Below are positions 24,254 to 32,680 of a stretch of DNA of 44,857 bases, piece after piece. How positions within the stretch are numbered: the first letter of the stretch is position 1; every line of letters begins with the position of its first letter. The notes beneath the pieces are model-generated. The model was not told where the DNA came from. It did not search any database and saw only the letters and a list, made by a program, of their open reading frames with translations. The stretch comes from Gammaproteobacteria bacterium (GTDB taxonomy: Bacteria; Pseudomonadota; Gammaproteobacteria; Ga0077536). The translations under genes were made by a program, and so were the position numbers. The DNA is taken from assembly GCA_019747795.1 (NCBI GenBank), contig JAIEQK010000007.1, forward strand, positions 1 through 44,857. Direction: 5' to 3'.

Positions 24254-24268
24254 ATGAACGGGGTTCAT
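24254..24268 (+). promoter_or_regulatory. LysR-type dyad (T-N11-A) at the lysR start
   Basis: ATGAAC-GGG-GTTCAT is a perfect 6-bp inverted repeat and contains T-N11-A (24255/24267), the LysR-box form. It ends 2 bases before the LysR ATG, so binding would block that gene (autorepression). A separate activating site for the divergent reductase is not clear. Confidence 0.4.
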
Positions 24269-24270
24269 CA

Positions 24271-25209
24271 ATGAAGCGTCCTCTGACCGCCGACCTGCTT
24301 GCCTTCATCGCCGTGGCCCGGGAGAAGAGCTTCACACGCGCCGCCGCGCAGCTGGGTGTCTCGCAGTCGGCGCTGAGCCACACGGTGCGCGCACTGGAAG
24401 AGCGGCTCGAACTGCGCCTGCTGACGCGCACCACGCGCAGCGTCGCACCCACCGCGGCGGGGGAACGGCTGCTGCAGACGGTGGCGCCGCTGCTGGAGGA
24501 GATCGATGCGCAGCTCGAACGGCTGCGCGACGGCCACGCGCGTACGGCCGGCACGGTGCGCATCACCACCGGCGAGCACGTCGCCGACAGCGTGCTCATT
24601 CCTCGGCTGTCCGCCCTGCAACGAGAGTGCCCCGACATCAGGGTGGAACTGGTGGTCGACTATGGTCTCACCGACATCGTCGCCGAACGTTTCGACGCCG
24701 GGGTGCGCGTAGGCGACCAGGTCGAGCGCGACATGATCGCGGTGCGCATCGGGCCGGACCTGCGCATGGCGGTGGTGGGCGCACCGGCCTATTTCGCCGC
24801 GCACCCTCGTCCACGCCACCCGCGGGATCTCGCGGCGCATCGCTGTATAGCGCTGCGCTCACCGTCCCACGGCGGCATCTACCCGTGGGAATTCGAGAAG
24901 CGCGGCCGCACGGTCAAGATGAACATCAGCGGTGGGTGGGTCGTGAACACCTTGGCGCTGCGCGTGAGCGCGGCGCTGCAGGGTTGCGGCCTGGCCTACG
25001 TGCCCGAAGAACACGTGGCCGCCTACCTCGTCGACGGACGACTGGAACGCGTACTGGAAGACTGGTGTCCGCCATTCCCGGGCTATCACCTCTACTACCC
25101 CAGCCGCAGATTCCAATCACCGGCCTTCGTGCGCGTGGTGGAGGCGCTCAAGTGGCGTGAGGAGATCCCGAGGGGAAGGGGTGCGAATGCGACGGCACGA
25201 GCGAAGTAG
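24271..25209 (+). CDS. LysR-family transcriptional regulator
   Basis: The 312-residue protein has an N-terminal winged helix-turn-helix (LLAFIAVAREKSFTRAAAQL, SQSALSHTVRALEERL, LLTRTTRSVAPTAAG) and the usual LysR effector domain (GTVRITTGEHVADSVLIPRLSAL...ELVVDYGLTDIVAERFDAGVR). It resembles the AaeR/DsdC-like LysR group that often regulates a neighbouring divergent reductase. The 124-bp intergenic region holds the promoters. The gene ends right at the accessory-region boundary at 25210. Confidence 0.93.
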   Translation: MKRPLTADLLAFIAVAREKSFTRAAAQLGVSQSALSHTVRALEERLELRLLTRTTRSVAPTAAGERLLQTVAPLLEEIDAQLERLRDGHARTAGTVRITTGEHVADSVLIPRLSALQRECPDIRVELVVDYGLTDIVAERFDAGVRVGDQVERDMIAVRIGPDLRMAVVGAPAYFAAHPRPRHPRDLAAHRCIALRSPSHGGIYPWEFEKRGRTVKMNISGGWVVNTLALRVSAALQGCGLAYVPEEHVAAYLVDGRLERVLEDWCPPFPGYHLYYPSRRFQSPAFVRVVEALKWREEIPRGRGANATARAK

Positions 25210-25237
25210 TGGCGGACAAAGAAGGATTCGAACCCTC
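25210..25237 (-). other. tRNA 3'-end remnant, candidate attachment site
   Basis: Read on the minus strand, GAGGG-TTCGAAT-CCTTC forms a T-arm, followed by TTTGTCC-G-CCA: acceptor 3' strand, G discriminator and CCA. This is the last 28 nt of a tRNA, most like tRNA-Ser 3' ends. No matching 5' acceptor (GGACAAA) is found nearby, so no full tRNA exists. It begins one base after the LysR stop. GCGGGAAT/ATTCCCGC (25238-25256) directly beside it is an inverted repeat resembling a long variable arm. Such remnants mark integration points of islands. Confidence 0.5.
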
Positions 25238-25256
25238 GCGGGAATTGCATTCCCGC

Positions 25257-25900
25257 CAGTCGGCAAGACGGTCCAGTCCCTCTATAGCACGCGAACTTGC
25301 GTTGACTCTCTGTCGGAATGCGGGCTTGTATCGCTGTCATCGTGCATCGCCTGCCCTGCAGCCGGTGTCATGTTCGGCGCCGGGACCTGACCGGGGCGTG
25401 TCGACGCAACGACAGACAAGCGCGCCAGGGCGAACCAATGGACCCGATTTCTGAAAAGTGGATAGGCGACGATTACGCAACAACTCGAGGAGCCGTGTTC
25501 CTGGAGCGTAAGGCTATCGACACCGGGATTTGCGGGAGCGGGCGCTACGTGAGTACCAGTTCGGCCTCTTGCACTTCCTGTGCTCAGGTAAACTCGCGGA
25601 GGTAATTGTGGGCTCCGCCCATCTTCGGAATTTGCACAGGATCGGACGCGCTTCGAGGTTCGTGCTTATTCGAATATTTCAGCTTCATGAAATTCGACTC
25701 CAGCGCTCCCTTTTCAGATCCTGCGAGGGATGCCTTGAGTAAGCTTTGCAAGACATCGCTTGCAGGTGCTGACGCGCCGGACAAGGGATTGAGTGAAGCT
25801 GGCCTTTGTATCGCTGACGCATTGGCATGTTTCATACGTTTCGGCAGGACGCGCGTGGAGCGCTTTACCGATAGCTCATCCGAAAAGGGGAGGGAAATGG
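25257..25900. other. ~640 bp without a supported gene
   Basis: Lower-GC, low-coding sequence upstream of the PEP-CTERM gene. I see no convincing protein, RNA or repeat. The run AAAGGGGAGGGA (25884-25895) is the ribosome-binding site of that gene, so its promoter is probably in the right half of this stretch. Confidence 0.45.
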
Positions 25901-27841
25901 ATGTTGCCCAGCCTGAGCCATGGGGCCTTCTTTGCCCTTCTCGTTTCTGGATCGGCCGTCGCCCTGCCTGTCTACCAGATTCAGACAATAGGCCTTACGG
26001 ACGCAGAGCACACCAGCGTCACCACCGGCGAGCGGGTTAGTCAGTCCCAGTCTCTCAACAATGCCGGGCAGGTCGCGGGATTGGCCTATCGCTACGATGG
26101 CGTCACCGGACGCGCCCAGGGGCAGAGTGTGTGGCTTTACGACGGCGCCACTACGACCAACATCGGCCTGGCTGATGCCGAGCACACCAGTGTCACCACC
26201 GGAGAGCGGCATAGCAGTTTGAGTGCCCTCAACAACGCCGGGCAGGTCGCGGGCAGTGCCTTTCGCTACGATGGCGTCACCGGCAAGTTCCTGGGATACA
26301 GTGCGTGGCTCTACGACAAGGCTTCGACCACGGCCATCGGCCTTATCGATGCCGAGCACACCAGCGTCGCAACCGGCGAGCGGGGTAGCATCTCGCAATT
26401 TCTCAACAATGCCGGCCAGGTCGCGGGCTTGGCCTATCGCTACGACGGCGTCACCGGAAATCCCACGGGCCAGAGCGCGTGGGTATCCGACGGCGCCACC
26501 ACCACCAACGTCGGGCTGACCGATGCGGAGCACACCAGCATCATCGACGGCTGGCGGTACAGCTATGCGGGAGCCCTCAACAACGCCGGCCAGGTCGCGG
26601 GAGGTGCCTATCGCTACGATGGCATCACCGGCCGATTCACGGGTTTCAGTGCGTGGCTCTACGACGGCGCCACCACTACCAACATCGGGCTGACCGATTC
26701 CGAGCACACCAGCGTCACCACCGGCGAGCGCGGGAGCTCTGCGCACGACCTCAATGACGCCGGCCAGGTCGCGGGCGCTGCCTCCCGCTACGATGGTGTC
26801 ACCGGGAGTTTCCTGGGCTACAGTGCGTGGCTCTACGACGGTGGCACGTCCACCATCATCGGCCTGACCGATGCAGAGCACACCAGCGTCGTCACCGGCG
26901 AGCGGGTTAGCGTCTCTCAATTCATCAACGATGTCGGCCAGGTCGTGGGTGTTTCCAATCGCTACGATGGCGTCACCGGCGATTTCCTGGGTGCCAGCGC
27001 ATGGCTCTACGATGGCGCCAACACCAACAACATCGGGCTGACTGACGCCAAACACACCAGCGTCATCACCGGCGAGCAGGTGAGCTTTGCACAAGCCCTC
27101 AACAACGCCGGCCAGGTTGCGGGCCATGCCCGACGCTACGATGGCGTCACTGACGATGTCCAAGGCCTAAGTGTGTGGCTCTACGACGGTGCAATTACCA
27201 CCGACATCGGCCTGTCCGATATCGCGCACACCAGCGTTACATCCGGTGCGCGCGTTAGCCAATTGCATGCGCTCAACAACTCCGGCCAGGTGACTGGCTA
27301 TGCCAGTCGTTTCGATGGCGTCACCGGCGATTTCCTGGGCAACAGCGCTTGGCTCTACGATGGCGCGACCACATACGCGTTCGATCTCGATTACGGCTCG
27401 AGTGATGGGCGTGGAAACTCGTACTTTAGCTGGCTCAGCGACGACGAAGCGTTTGGCGTCGGCATCTACGAACGCTTCGATACGCTGAATAATCTCCTGG
27501 GCGTTCGGGCATTCGGCTTTGACCTCGCCGACGGGTTCTTCGATCTCGTCGATAGCGTGGCCGGGGGTTTAGCGGTGCAGGGCTGGGATTACCTGAACGC
27601 CGTATTGGGCGGCTTCACGCCTGAAGGCACATCCGCGGGCGGGCACCAGTTCCTGGCCGGCTCTGGCGCTCGGAGCGGCGAACCCGGCATCCAAGCTTTC
27701 CTGATAAGCGCAAAATTCAGTGCCGTGCCTGAGCCGGGTTCGCTGGCGCTCTTCGGTGTCGGTCTGCTGGCGGCCTTTCGCCTGCTGCAGAGACGCACCA
27801 ACTCAGGGCCAATACTGGCCGAAACAAAGGATCCGCTCTGA
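25901..27841 (+). CDS. PEP-CTERM protein built of 58-residue repeats
   Basis: The ATG at 25901 follows GGGGAGGGA and gives 646 residues with a signal peptide (LSHGAFFALLVSGSAVALP). Residues ~31-494 are eight tandem 58-residue repeats with core motifs LNNAGQVAG, RYDGVTG and WLYDGA, like HAF-type extracellular repeats. A non-repeat part follows, then the PEP-CTERM sorting end: VPEPGSLALFGVG, a hydrophobic segment and RRR/K-type positive tail. PEP-CTERM proteins are exported, cut by an exosortase and often associated with exopolysaccharide or biofilm. No exosortase is in the window. Confidence 0.85.
   Translation: MLPSLSHGAFFALLVSGSAVALPVYQIQTIGLTDAEHTSVTTGERVSQSQSLNNAGQVAGLAYRYDGVTGRAQGQSVWLYDGATTTNIGLADAEHTSVTTGERHSSLSALNNAGQVAGSAFRYDGVTGKFLGYSAWLYDKASTTAIGLIDAEHTSVATGERGSISQFLNNAGQVAGLAYRYDGVTGNPTGQSAWVSDGATTTNVGLTDAEHTSIIDGWRYSYAGALNNAGQVAGGAYRYDGITGRFTGFSAWLYDGATTTNIGLTDSEHTSVTTGERGSSAHDLNDAGQVAGAASRYDGVTGSFLGYSAWLYDGGTSTIIGLTDAEHTSVVTGERVSVSQFINDVGQVVGVSNRYDGVTGDFLGASAWLYDGANTNNIGLTDAKHTSVITGEQVSFAQALNNAGQVAGHARRYDGVTDDVQGLSVWLYDGAITTDIGLSDIAHTSVTSGARVSQLHALNNSGQVTGYASRFDGVTGDFLGNSAWLYDGATTYAFDLDYGSSDGRGNSYFSWLSDDEAFGVGIYERFDTLNNLLGVRAFGFDLADGFFDLVDSVAGGLAVQGWDYLNAVLGGFTPEGTSAGGHQFLAGSGARSGEPGIQAFLISAKFSAVPEPGSLALFGVGLLAAFRLLQRRTNSGPILAETKDPL
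25991..27382 (+). repeat. Eight tandem 174-bp coding repeats
   Basis: The unit starts GG(C/G)CT...GA(T/C)GC(C/A)GAGCACACCAG at 25991, 26165, 26339, 26513, 26687, 26861, 27035 and 27209. The spacing is exactly 174 bp (58 codons) with no indels. Later copies diverge most (the last has ATCGCGCACACC). This is a protein repeat, not a CRISPR array. Confidence 0.9.
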
Positions 27842-28200
27842 AGCCAAACGGCCATTCAACCGCTATGGCTTCTGAGTTCACTCGACGCCGGGATACTGAC
27901 CGCTTCTGGAGATTGGCATTGGGTCTCGGCAGAACGATGCGGCAGACGGCGCGGTCTCGAAGCGCGACAGGGAAGTGACTGAAGCGAGATTCGATTGCAT
28001 ACGTGTATGCGGCCCGCCCGTGTCGGTCGATTACACAGCAGAGCGATACGCGTGTGCCCGTCTACGACCTGGCGCACCTGATCCTGGGCCCAGATTGACT
28101 TGTCTGGCGGGCCGCGCCAGATGATGATGGGCACTACGTCTACGCTATAGCACTCTAGGGTCAGAACCCAAAAAAGTTAAGGTTAGAATCGGCTACTGAT
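27842..28200. other. ~360 bp without a supported gene
   Basis: The stretch between the PEP-CTERM gene and the transposase remnants has no convincing gene. Near 28150 CTAGGGTCAGAACCC precedes the IS5-like fragment and could be its terminal inverted repeat, but no partner end is identified. Confidence 0.4.
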
Positions 28201-28225
28201 TCTTTGCGGTCAAGGAGCAGGGAAG

Positions 28226-28480
28226 ATGCGACGGAACTTGTTCTGGCTGACTGACGATCGGTACCACCAAATTGAGCCGCTGCTACCGACCGACGTGCGC
28301 GGCATGGATCGGGTGGATGCCCGGCGGTCATCAGCGGGCCTCCTGCACGTGCTGAAGAGCGGCTGCCATGATCGACTGTCCGCCGGGGTACGGCCCCCCA
28401 CACGACGATCCACAATCGCTTCGTGCGGTGGGCCCGGCGCGGCGTGTGCGAGAAGCTGGCGGCGATCGTCTCGATAGCGG
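28226..28480 (+). pseudogene. IS5-family transposase N-terminal fragment
   Basis: MRRNLFWLTDDRYHQIEPLLPTDVRG is the typical start of IS5-family (IS1031/IS427-like group) transposases. A frameshift near 28395 moves the continuation (HTTIHNRFVRWARRGVCEK) into another frame. The sequence then changes abruptly to an IS3-type reading at ~28480, so only the N-terminal third remains. Not functional. Confidence 0.75.
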
Positions 28481-29594
28481 GCAAGATAGTCTGCACATCG
28501 CAGACGCTGAACGAGTGGGTGAAGAAGGCGGCGCGTGACAGCGGGCACAAGCCTGGCCTGACCGGCGACACGGCAGCTAAGCTCAAGCCGAGCGGGAGAA
28601 CCGGGAGCTTCGACAGGCCAATGAGATCCTGCTCAAGGCGAGCGCGTATTTTGCCCAGGCGGAGCTCGACCGCCGACACATGCCATGATCGCTTTCATCG
28701 ACAATCACCGCGGGGCGTATGCGGTCGAGCCGATCTGCCGGGTGCTGCCGATCGCCCCATCGACCTACCATGGGCATGTCGCCAAGCGTGCCGATCCGAC
28801 CACGTTGACGGCGCGGGCGCGGCGGGATGATGCCCTGATGCCAGAGGTTCAGCGAGTGTTCGAGGAGAACTTCGGCGTCTCTGGCGTTCGCAAGATCGGG
28901 CGGCAGCTGAAGCGTGAGGGGCACGACGTCGCGCGCTGCACCATGGCGCGGCTGATGCAAGCCATTGGTTTGCAGGGCGTGATCCGCGGCAAGCCGGTCA
29001 GAACCACGATCAGCGACAAGGCGACGTCGTGCCCTTGGACCACGTCAATCGGCAGTCCAAGGCCGCGCGCCCCAATGCGCCGTGTCTCTCCGACTTCACC
29101 TATGTCGCGATCGGGGCAGGCTTCGTCTACGTCGCCTTCGTCTTCATGCATACGCTCCGGGGCTCGTTGGCTGGCGCGCGTCACGAACGGCGCATGCCGG
29201 CTTCGTGCTCGACGCGCTGGAGCAGGCTCTGCATGACCGGCGACTCCTCCATCGCGGCGGACTCGTGCATCACAGCGACCGAGGCTGCCCAATATGTCTC
29301 GATAAAATACAGCGAGCGTCCGACCGAAGCCGGTGTCGAGCCGTCGGTGGGCAGCGTGGGCGACAGCTACGACAATGCTCTGGCCGAGACTATCAACGGT
29401 CTCTACAAGGCCGAGGTCATCCATCGGCGGGGCCTGTGGCGGTCGTTCGAAGCCGTCGAGTTTTGCGACCTTGCAATGGGTCGATTGGTTCAACAAGCGC
29501 CGGCTGCTGGAGCCGATCGGCAACATCCGGCCGGCCGGCCGAGGCCGCGGAGCACTACCCCGCCACAACGGACCAACAAGCGATGGCGGCGTGA
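28481..29594 (+). pseudogene. IS3-family transposase remnant (OrfA end + OrfB)
   Basis: The OrfA tail (TSQTLNEWVKKAARDSGHKP) is followed by OrfB pieces: [22 protein letters not shown] (28685), LDHVNRQSKAARPNAPC (29032), RTAHAGFVLDALEQALHDRR, then SVGSVGDSYDNALAETINGLYK, and WVDWFNKRRLLEPIGN. The DDE residues are spread over several frames, with frameshifts near 29030, 29160-29300 and 29465. Clearly inactive. It resembles the IS51/ISRso-like IS3 group. The junction with the IS5 fragment at ~28480 shows one element landed in another. Confidence 0.85.
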
Positions 29595-29662
29595 CTCAAT
29601 ATCATCCGGCATGTAGTTTGCAACGGCGTACCATCGACAATCCGCTTCGCGAGGGGGACCCC

Positions 29663-30538
29663 ATGAAAGTCAAAATGGTCAATTGCTTGGCGGCCATGGC
29701 CTTTTCCGCCACGGCGCTGCTCCAGGTTCATCCTGCGGCCGCGCAGGGTGCGATCGACAACAGCGCGCTGAGCTCCCCCACATTCCGCGAGCACAAGCGC
29801 ACTTTTGGCCTGGTCTACACCCTGCCGAGTGAGGTGAATGACCTGCTCGGCATCACCATCGGCGGGCCGCTGCGGGAAAAGCTGCTCAATGCCAAGCTCA
29901 TCGACGAAGCGCTCCGCTTCAATATTCCGCACGTCACCGTTCTGCACATCCACAACCCCGACCCGACGACGCCCGAGAAGATGCTGAAGGCGATGCCCAA
30001 GCTGCCGCCGGTGCTGAACGTGACGCTGAAAAACTTTTATACAACCGAAGCCGCCAAGGGCGCCGGCCATCCCTGGTGGCTAGATCTCGGCATCGTGAAG
30101 GAGGGCCCGAGCTTCGAGGCCATGATGGCGTTCGTCACCATCGCCACTGCGGCGCTAACGCCGCTGCGCGACGGCCCCCTGCCGCGCGTTACCGGGCCGG
30201 TCTATGCGGTCATGGGCGATGCCGCCAAGGAGCTGGTGCAGACTGTCGGCGTCAGCGGCCTCAACACCGTGAAGAACGGCAAAGAACTGCGCCCGCACAA
30301 CCCGCACAACACGCTTGTCTATTCCATGGCCAAGTTCACGCCGGAAATCCAGGCGGCCTTCGACCAGACGGCGGTGGAATTCAACCAGATCCTGCCGAAC
30401 GGCATCCCGACGTCGTTCAAGACGGTGTCGATCGTCGAACTGGGCTTTGCCGGCAACGTCCTGCGCGAAATCTACCGCATCAGCCTGGAGGATGGATCGG
30501 TTCTCAATGTTGCCACCGGCGCGAAGATGACGAAGTAG
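29663..30538 (+). CDS. Secreted protein with two HxT motifs, 2H-phosphoesterase-like
   Basis: The ATG at 29663 follows GCGAGGGGGA. The 291-residue protein has a clean signal peptide (MNCLAA-type, cleaved near HPAAAQ|G at 28). The mature part carries H90-V-T92 (NIPHVTVLHI) and H215-N-T217 (NPHNTLVYS), the paired H-x-T/S-x signature of 2H phosphoesterases (LigT and cyclic phosphodiesterase-like), each in a beta-strand context. The fold assignment is from motifs only. If right, it is an exported enzyme acting on a cyclic phosphate or RNA end in the periplasm. It follows the IS3 remnant, which hints at transfer. Confidence 0.6.
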   Translation: MKVKMVNCLAAMAFSATALLQVHPAAAQGAIDNSALSSPTFREHKRTFGLVYTLPSEVNDLLGITIGGPLREKLLNAKLIDEALRFNIPHVTVLHIHNPDPTTPEKMLKAMPKLPPVLNVTLKNFYTTEAAKGAGHPWWLDLGIVKEGPSFEAMMAFVTIATAALTPLRDGPLPRVTGPVYAVMGDAAKELVQTVGVSGLNTVKNGKELRPHNPHNTLVYSMAKFTPEIQAAFDQTAVEFNQILPNGIPTSFKTVSIVELGFAGNVLREIYRISLEDGSVLNVATGAKMTK

Positions 30539-30576
30539 GCCCCGGCGATCGCGGCGCCGACGCCCTGACGCAGAAG

Positions 30577-30598
30577 CGCCCGGCCTTTGGGCCGGGCG
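30577..30598 (+). terminator. Terminator hairpin after the two-HxT gene
   Basis: CGCCCGGCC (30577-30585) pairs with GGCCGGGCG (30590-30598) around TTTG. The stem is strong and 39 bp after the stop codon. A T-tract is missing, so Rho or another mechanism may be needed. Confidence 0.5.
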
Positions 30599-30688
30599 TG
30601 TCGGAGTCCGCAGCCGAGCAAAGCGCGCGATCGAGGCAACCCAGAGAGAACAAATCCGAGGGTCCGTAAGCTGGTGGTAGCTACGACG

Positions 30689-30910
30689 TCAAGCATCAAG
30701 CGTCAAATGCACGGTAATGAACTTGAACGGCGCAGGTTTTCTGCGCAGCAGCGCCACGTCGTCCGACTGGAACGACCCGAACCGCTTCTTCCAGGTGTAG
30801 ATCGATTGCTCGCTCACCCCGTGCCGCTTGGCCACCACCGGCACCGAGTCCCGATCCGTCTCCCGCGGGATCGAAACGATCTGCTTTTCCGTGAACCTCG
30901 ACTTCTTCAT
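30689..30910 (-). pseudogene. IS3-family OrfA fragment
   Basis: The ATG at 30910 begins MKKSRFTEKQIVSIPRE and continues VVAKRHGVSEQSIYTWKKRFG, an IS3 (IS2/IS407-like) OrfA helix-turn-helix. After ~55 residues the match stops, and OrfB is absent, so the element is truncated. Its intact left end lies at 30950-30974. Confidence 0.85.
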
Positions 30911-30949
30911 CGTGCCTCCTCGCGGAGGCCAGTCTCTCACCTAATCGAC

Positions 30950-30974
30950 GGCCCGAAAACCCGGGGGCAGGTCA
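30950..30974 (-). mobile_element. Terminal inverted-repeat end of the truncated IS3
   Basis: On the minus strand TGACCTGCCCCCGGGTTTTC begins the element. It starts with the IS3-family 5'-TGA and lies ~40 bp before the OrfA start, so it is the left terminal repeat of the truncated copy. No matching right end is seen. Confidence 0.6.
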
Positions 30975-31060
30975 CCCCGCCGATCTGCCGATTTGCAGAT
31001 CTCTGAGCGGCTGAGACCTTGGCAGACCCAAGACTTGCGTGAGGCCCAAGGATTGCAACT

Positions 31061-32566
31061 TCATCCCCGGCGACATTTGTCCTGAATGGCATGCAGCACC
31101 ATTGACCAAATCGGCTCAGACTGCTCCGGGTCGAGAAGTTCGCCTTCAGGGAGCCCCTTGCTGTCTGCGAAGGGCGTTGCAATAGGCACGAGCGTGCGGC
31201 CCGACTCGCATCGAAGTTCTTCGACCGCTCGAACGAGCGAGCCGCTGGAGCGCGAGAGGGCGGCCGCGACTGTGCCTGTATCGGTCGCCAGGTGTTCTGC
31301 CAGAAGCGAGTTGCGGAATGCGGTGATGCCCTCCGATACCGCCGTCGCGTCAGCTGCGCTTGAACGTGCTTCGATGGCGAGGTCGCATTCCGTATCAAAA
31401 CCCATTGAGCGATTGTTAAGGTTTGCAGATCCGATCCGCAGCAACCGGTCGTCAATCACGAGCACCTTGGCATGGACGTAAATGGGTGCGCCGTTTGCCG
31501 TCACAGGGCGGTAAATCCGAAAGCGGCCGTGCCGGTCGGCTTCTCGAAGGTATGCTAGGAGTCGTTCGCGAGCGGCGCCCATGGCCTTCTCTTCCACCCA
31601 CCCGCGGGCCCGTTGCGAATTGATGACTACGATTTCCGGCCCATCCGGGTCGCGCAGGCGCGCCGCGAGCGCCTCGCCGATGCAGCGTGCCGCGAAATAC
31701 TGGCCCTCAACATAGAGCGCGTGCCGCGCTGCTGCGATCGCCGCCAGGTGCAGCGCCTCGATCTCCCGCACTCCAGCCCGACCTTTAAACTCTGGCTCGG
31801 TGCGAGCGATTCCTACAGTCACATCGCGCAGAAGAGGGGGCAGTTGCTGCGGCCAGAGATCGGTGCGCGCTGCGGGGGGTGCCTCAATCTGCTCGCCTGT
31901 GGCTCGGCGCCAGCGTTCACGGGCTAGGTCGCCCAGGGCCGCCGCCGCGGGCCCGTCCACTGCCATCGTCGCATCGTGAAAGGCGCCGTAGGCTCGCCCC
32001 GAGGGACGTACCCGCCGCGGATCCCCGTCCTCGTGGTGGCGCGTGTCCCAGCGGTCGTTTGTCATGTCAATACCGCCGCAGAATGCGAGCGCGTCGTCGA
32101 TGACCACGATCTTCTGATGATGCGCGGCACCGGACGGATGGACATTATCCAGCCGGAACTGGAAGCGCCTGCTTGTCATCCAGTTGAGCAGGTGGAGGGG
32201 CGTCACGCCGCGCACAAGCGTTCCGATGATGCCCAGGTTCCATTGCAATACCCGCACACAGAGTTCGGGGCGACGCTCAACGAGAGCGGATAGGAAAGGG
32301 CCCAACCGGTCCGGGAAGCCGGGAAGCGGAGCGTCGGGGTCCAGCTTGATGCGGGTGTCGAACTCCCAGCCGATAAAGAAGACGGAGTGGCGCGCGCGAA
32401 CCAAGGCGTCCCGAACTAGCCTGAAGTAAGGGGCCGCGTCGACTATGGGAGCGAGCCGGGCTGCGTGTTCCAGCCGCCAGCAGGTCAGGCCGGGTTGAAG
32501 CAGCGGCGCGCTGCCCGCGGGCGCAACATGCTGTGGATGATGCCCTGTTTTGGAGGTTTCTGTCAT
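31061..32566 (-). CDS. Phospholipase D / cardiolipin synthase-like protein
   Basis: The ATG at 32566 follows AGGAGA at ~12 nt; a start 10 codons upstream is possible. The 501-residue protein has both HKD motifs: H150-x-K152-x4-D157 (HHQKIVVIDD) with GGIDMTNDRWD, and H365-x-K367-x4-D372 (VHAKVLVIDD) with GSANLNNRSMGFDTE. These form the two halves of a PLD active site. It could be a cardiolipin synthase or a phospholipase; no transmembrane N-terminus is seen, unlike ClsA. It is divergent from the DedA gene (about 115 bp apart), so both may act on membranes. Confidence 0.88.
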   Translation of the reverse strand: MTETSKTGHHPQHVAPAGSAPLLQPGLTCWRLEHAARLAPIVDAAPYFRLVRDALVRARHSVFFIGWEFDTRIKLDPDAPLPGFPDRLGPFLSALVERRPELCVRVLQWNLGIIGTLVRGVTPLHLLNWMTSRRFQFRLDNVHPSGAAHHQKIVVIDDALAFCGGIDMTNDRWDTRHHEDGDPRRVRPSGRAYGAFHDATMAVDGPAAAALGDLARERWRRATGEQIEAPPAARTDLWPQQLPPLLRDVTVGIARTEPEFKGRAGVREIEALHLAAIAAARHALYVEGQYFAARCIGEALAARLRDPDGPEIVVINSQRARGWVEEKAMGAARERLLAYLREADRHGRFRIYRPVTANGAPIYVHAKVLVIDDRLLRIGSANLNNRSMGFDTECDLAIEARSSAADATAVSEGITAFRNSLLAEHLATDTGTVAAALSRSSGSLVRAVEELRCESGRTLVPIATPFADSKGLPEGELLDPEQSEPIWSMVLHAIQDKCRRG

Positions 32567-32680
32567 CGGCCGCCAATCTCCTGTCCATCTAGGCACCAGG
32601 ATCTAGTTGCAGAATGGAACGCATGATGATGTCGGCACGTTTCATCCGGCGAGGCGAAATCTCGTCGAAGGAGGCCGACC

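Noticed and set aside
25210-25330. Complete class II tRNA on the minus strand
   Set aside because: No 5' acceptor strand, D-arm or anticodon arm can be formed; only the 3' part is tRNA-like.
25865-27163. 432-codon minus-strand frame with apparent repeats
   Set aside because: It is the antisense of the 174-bp coding repeats. The plus strand has the signal peptide, ribosome-binding site and PEP-CTERM end.
25991-27382. CRISPR array
   Set aside because: The period is 174 bp and whole-unit coding; there are no short repeats with unique spacers.
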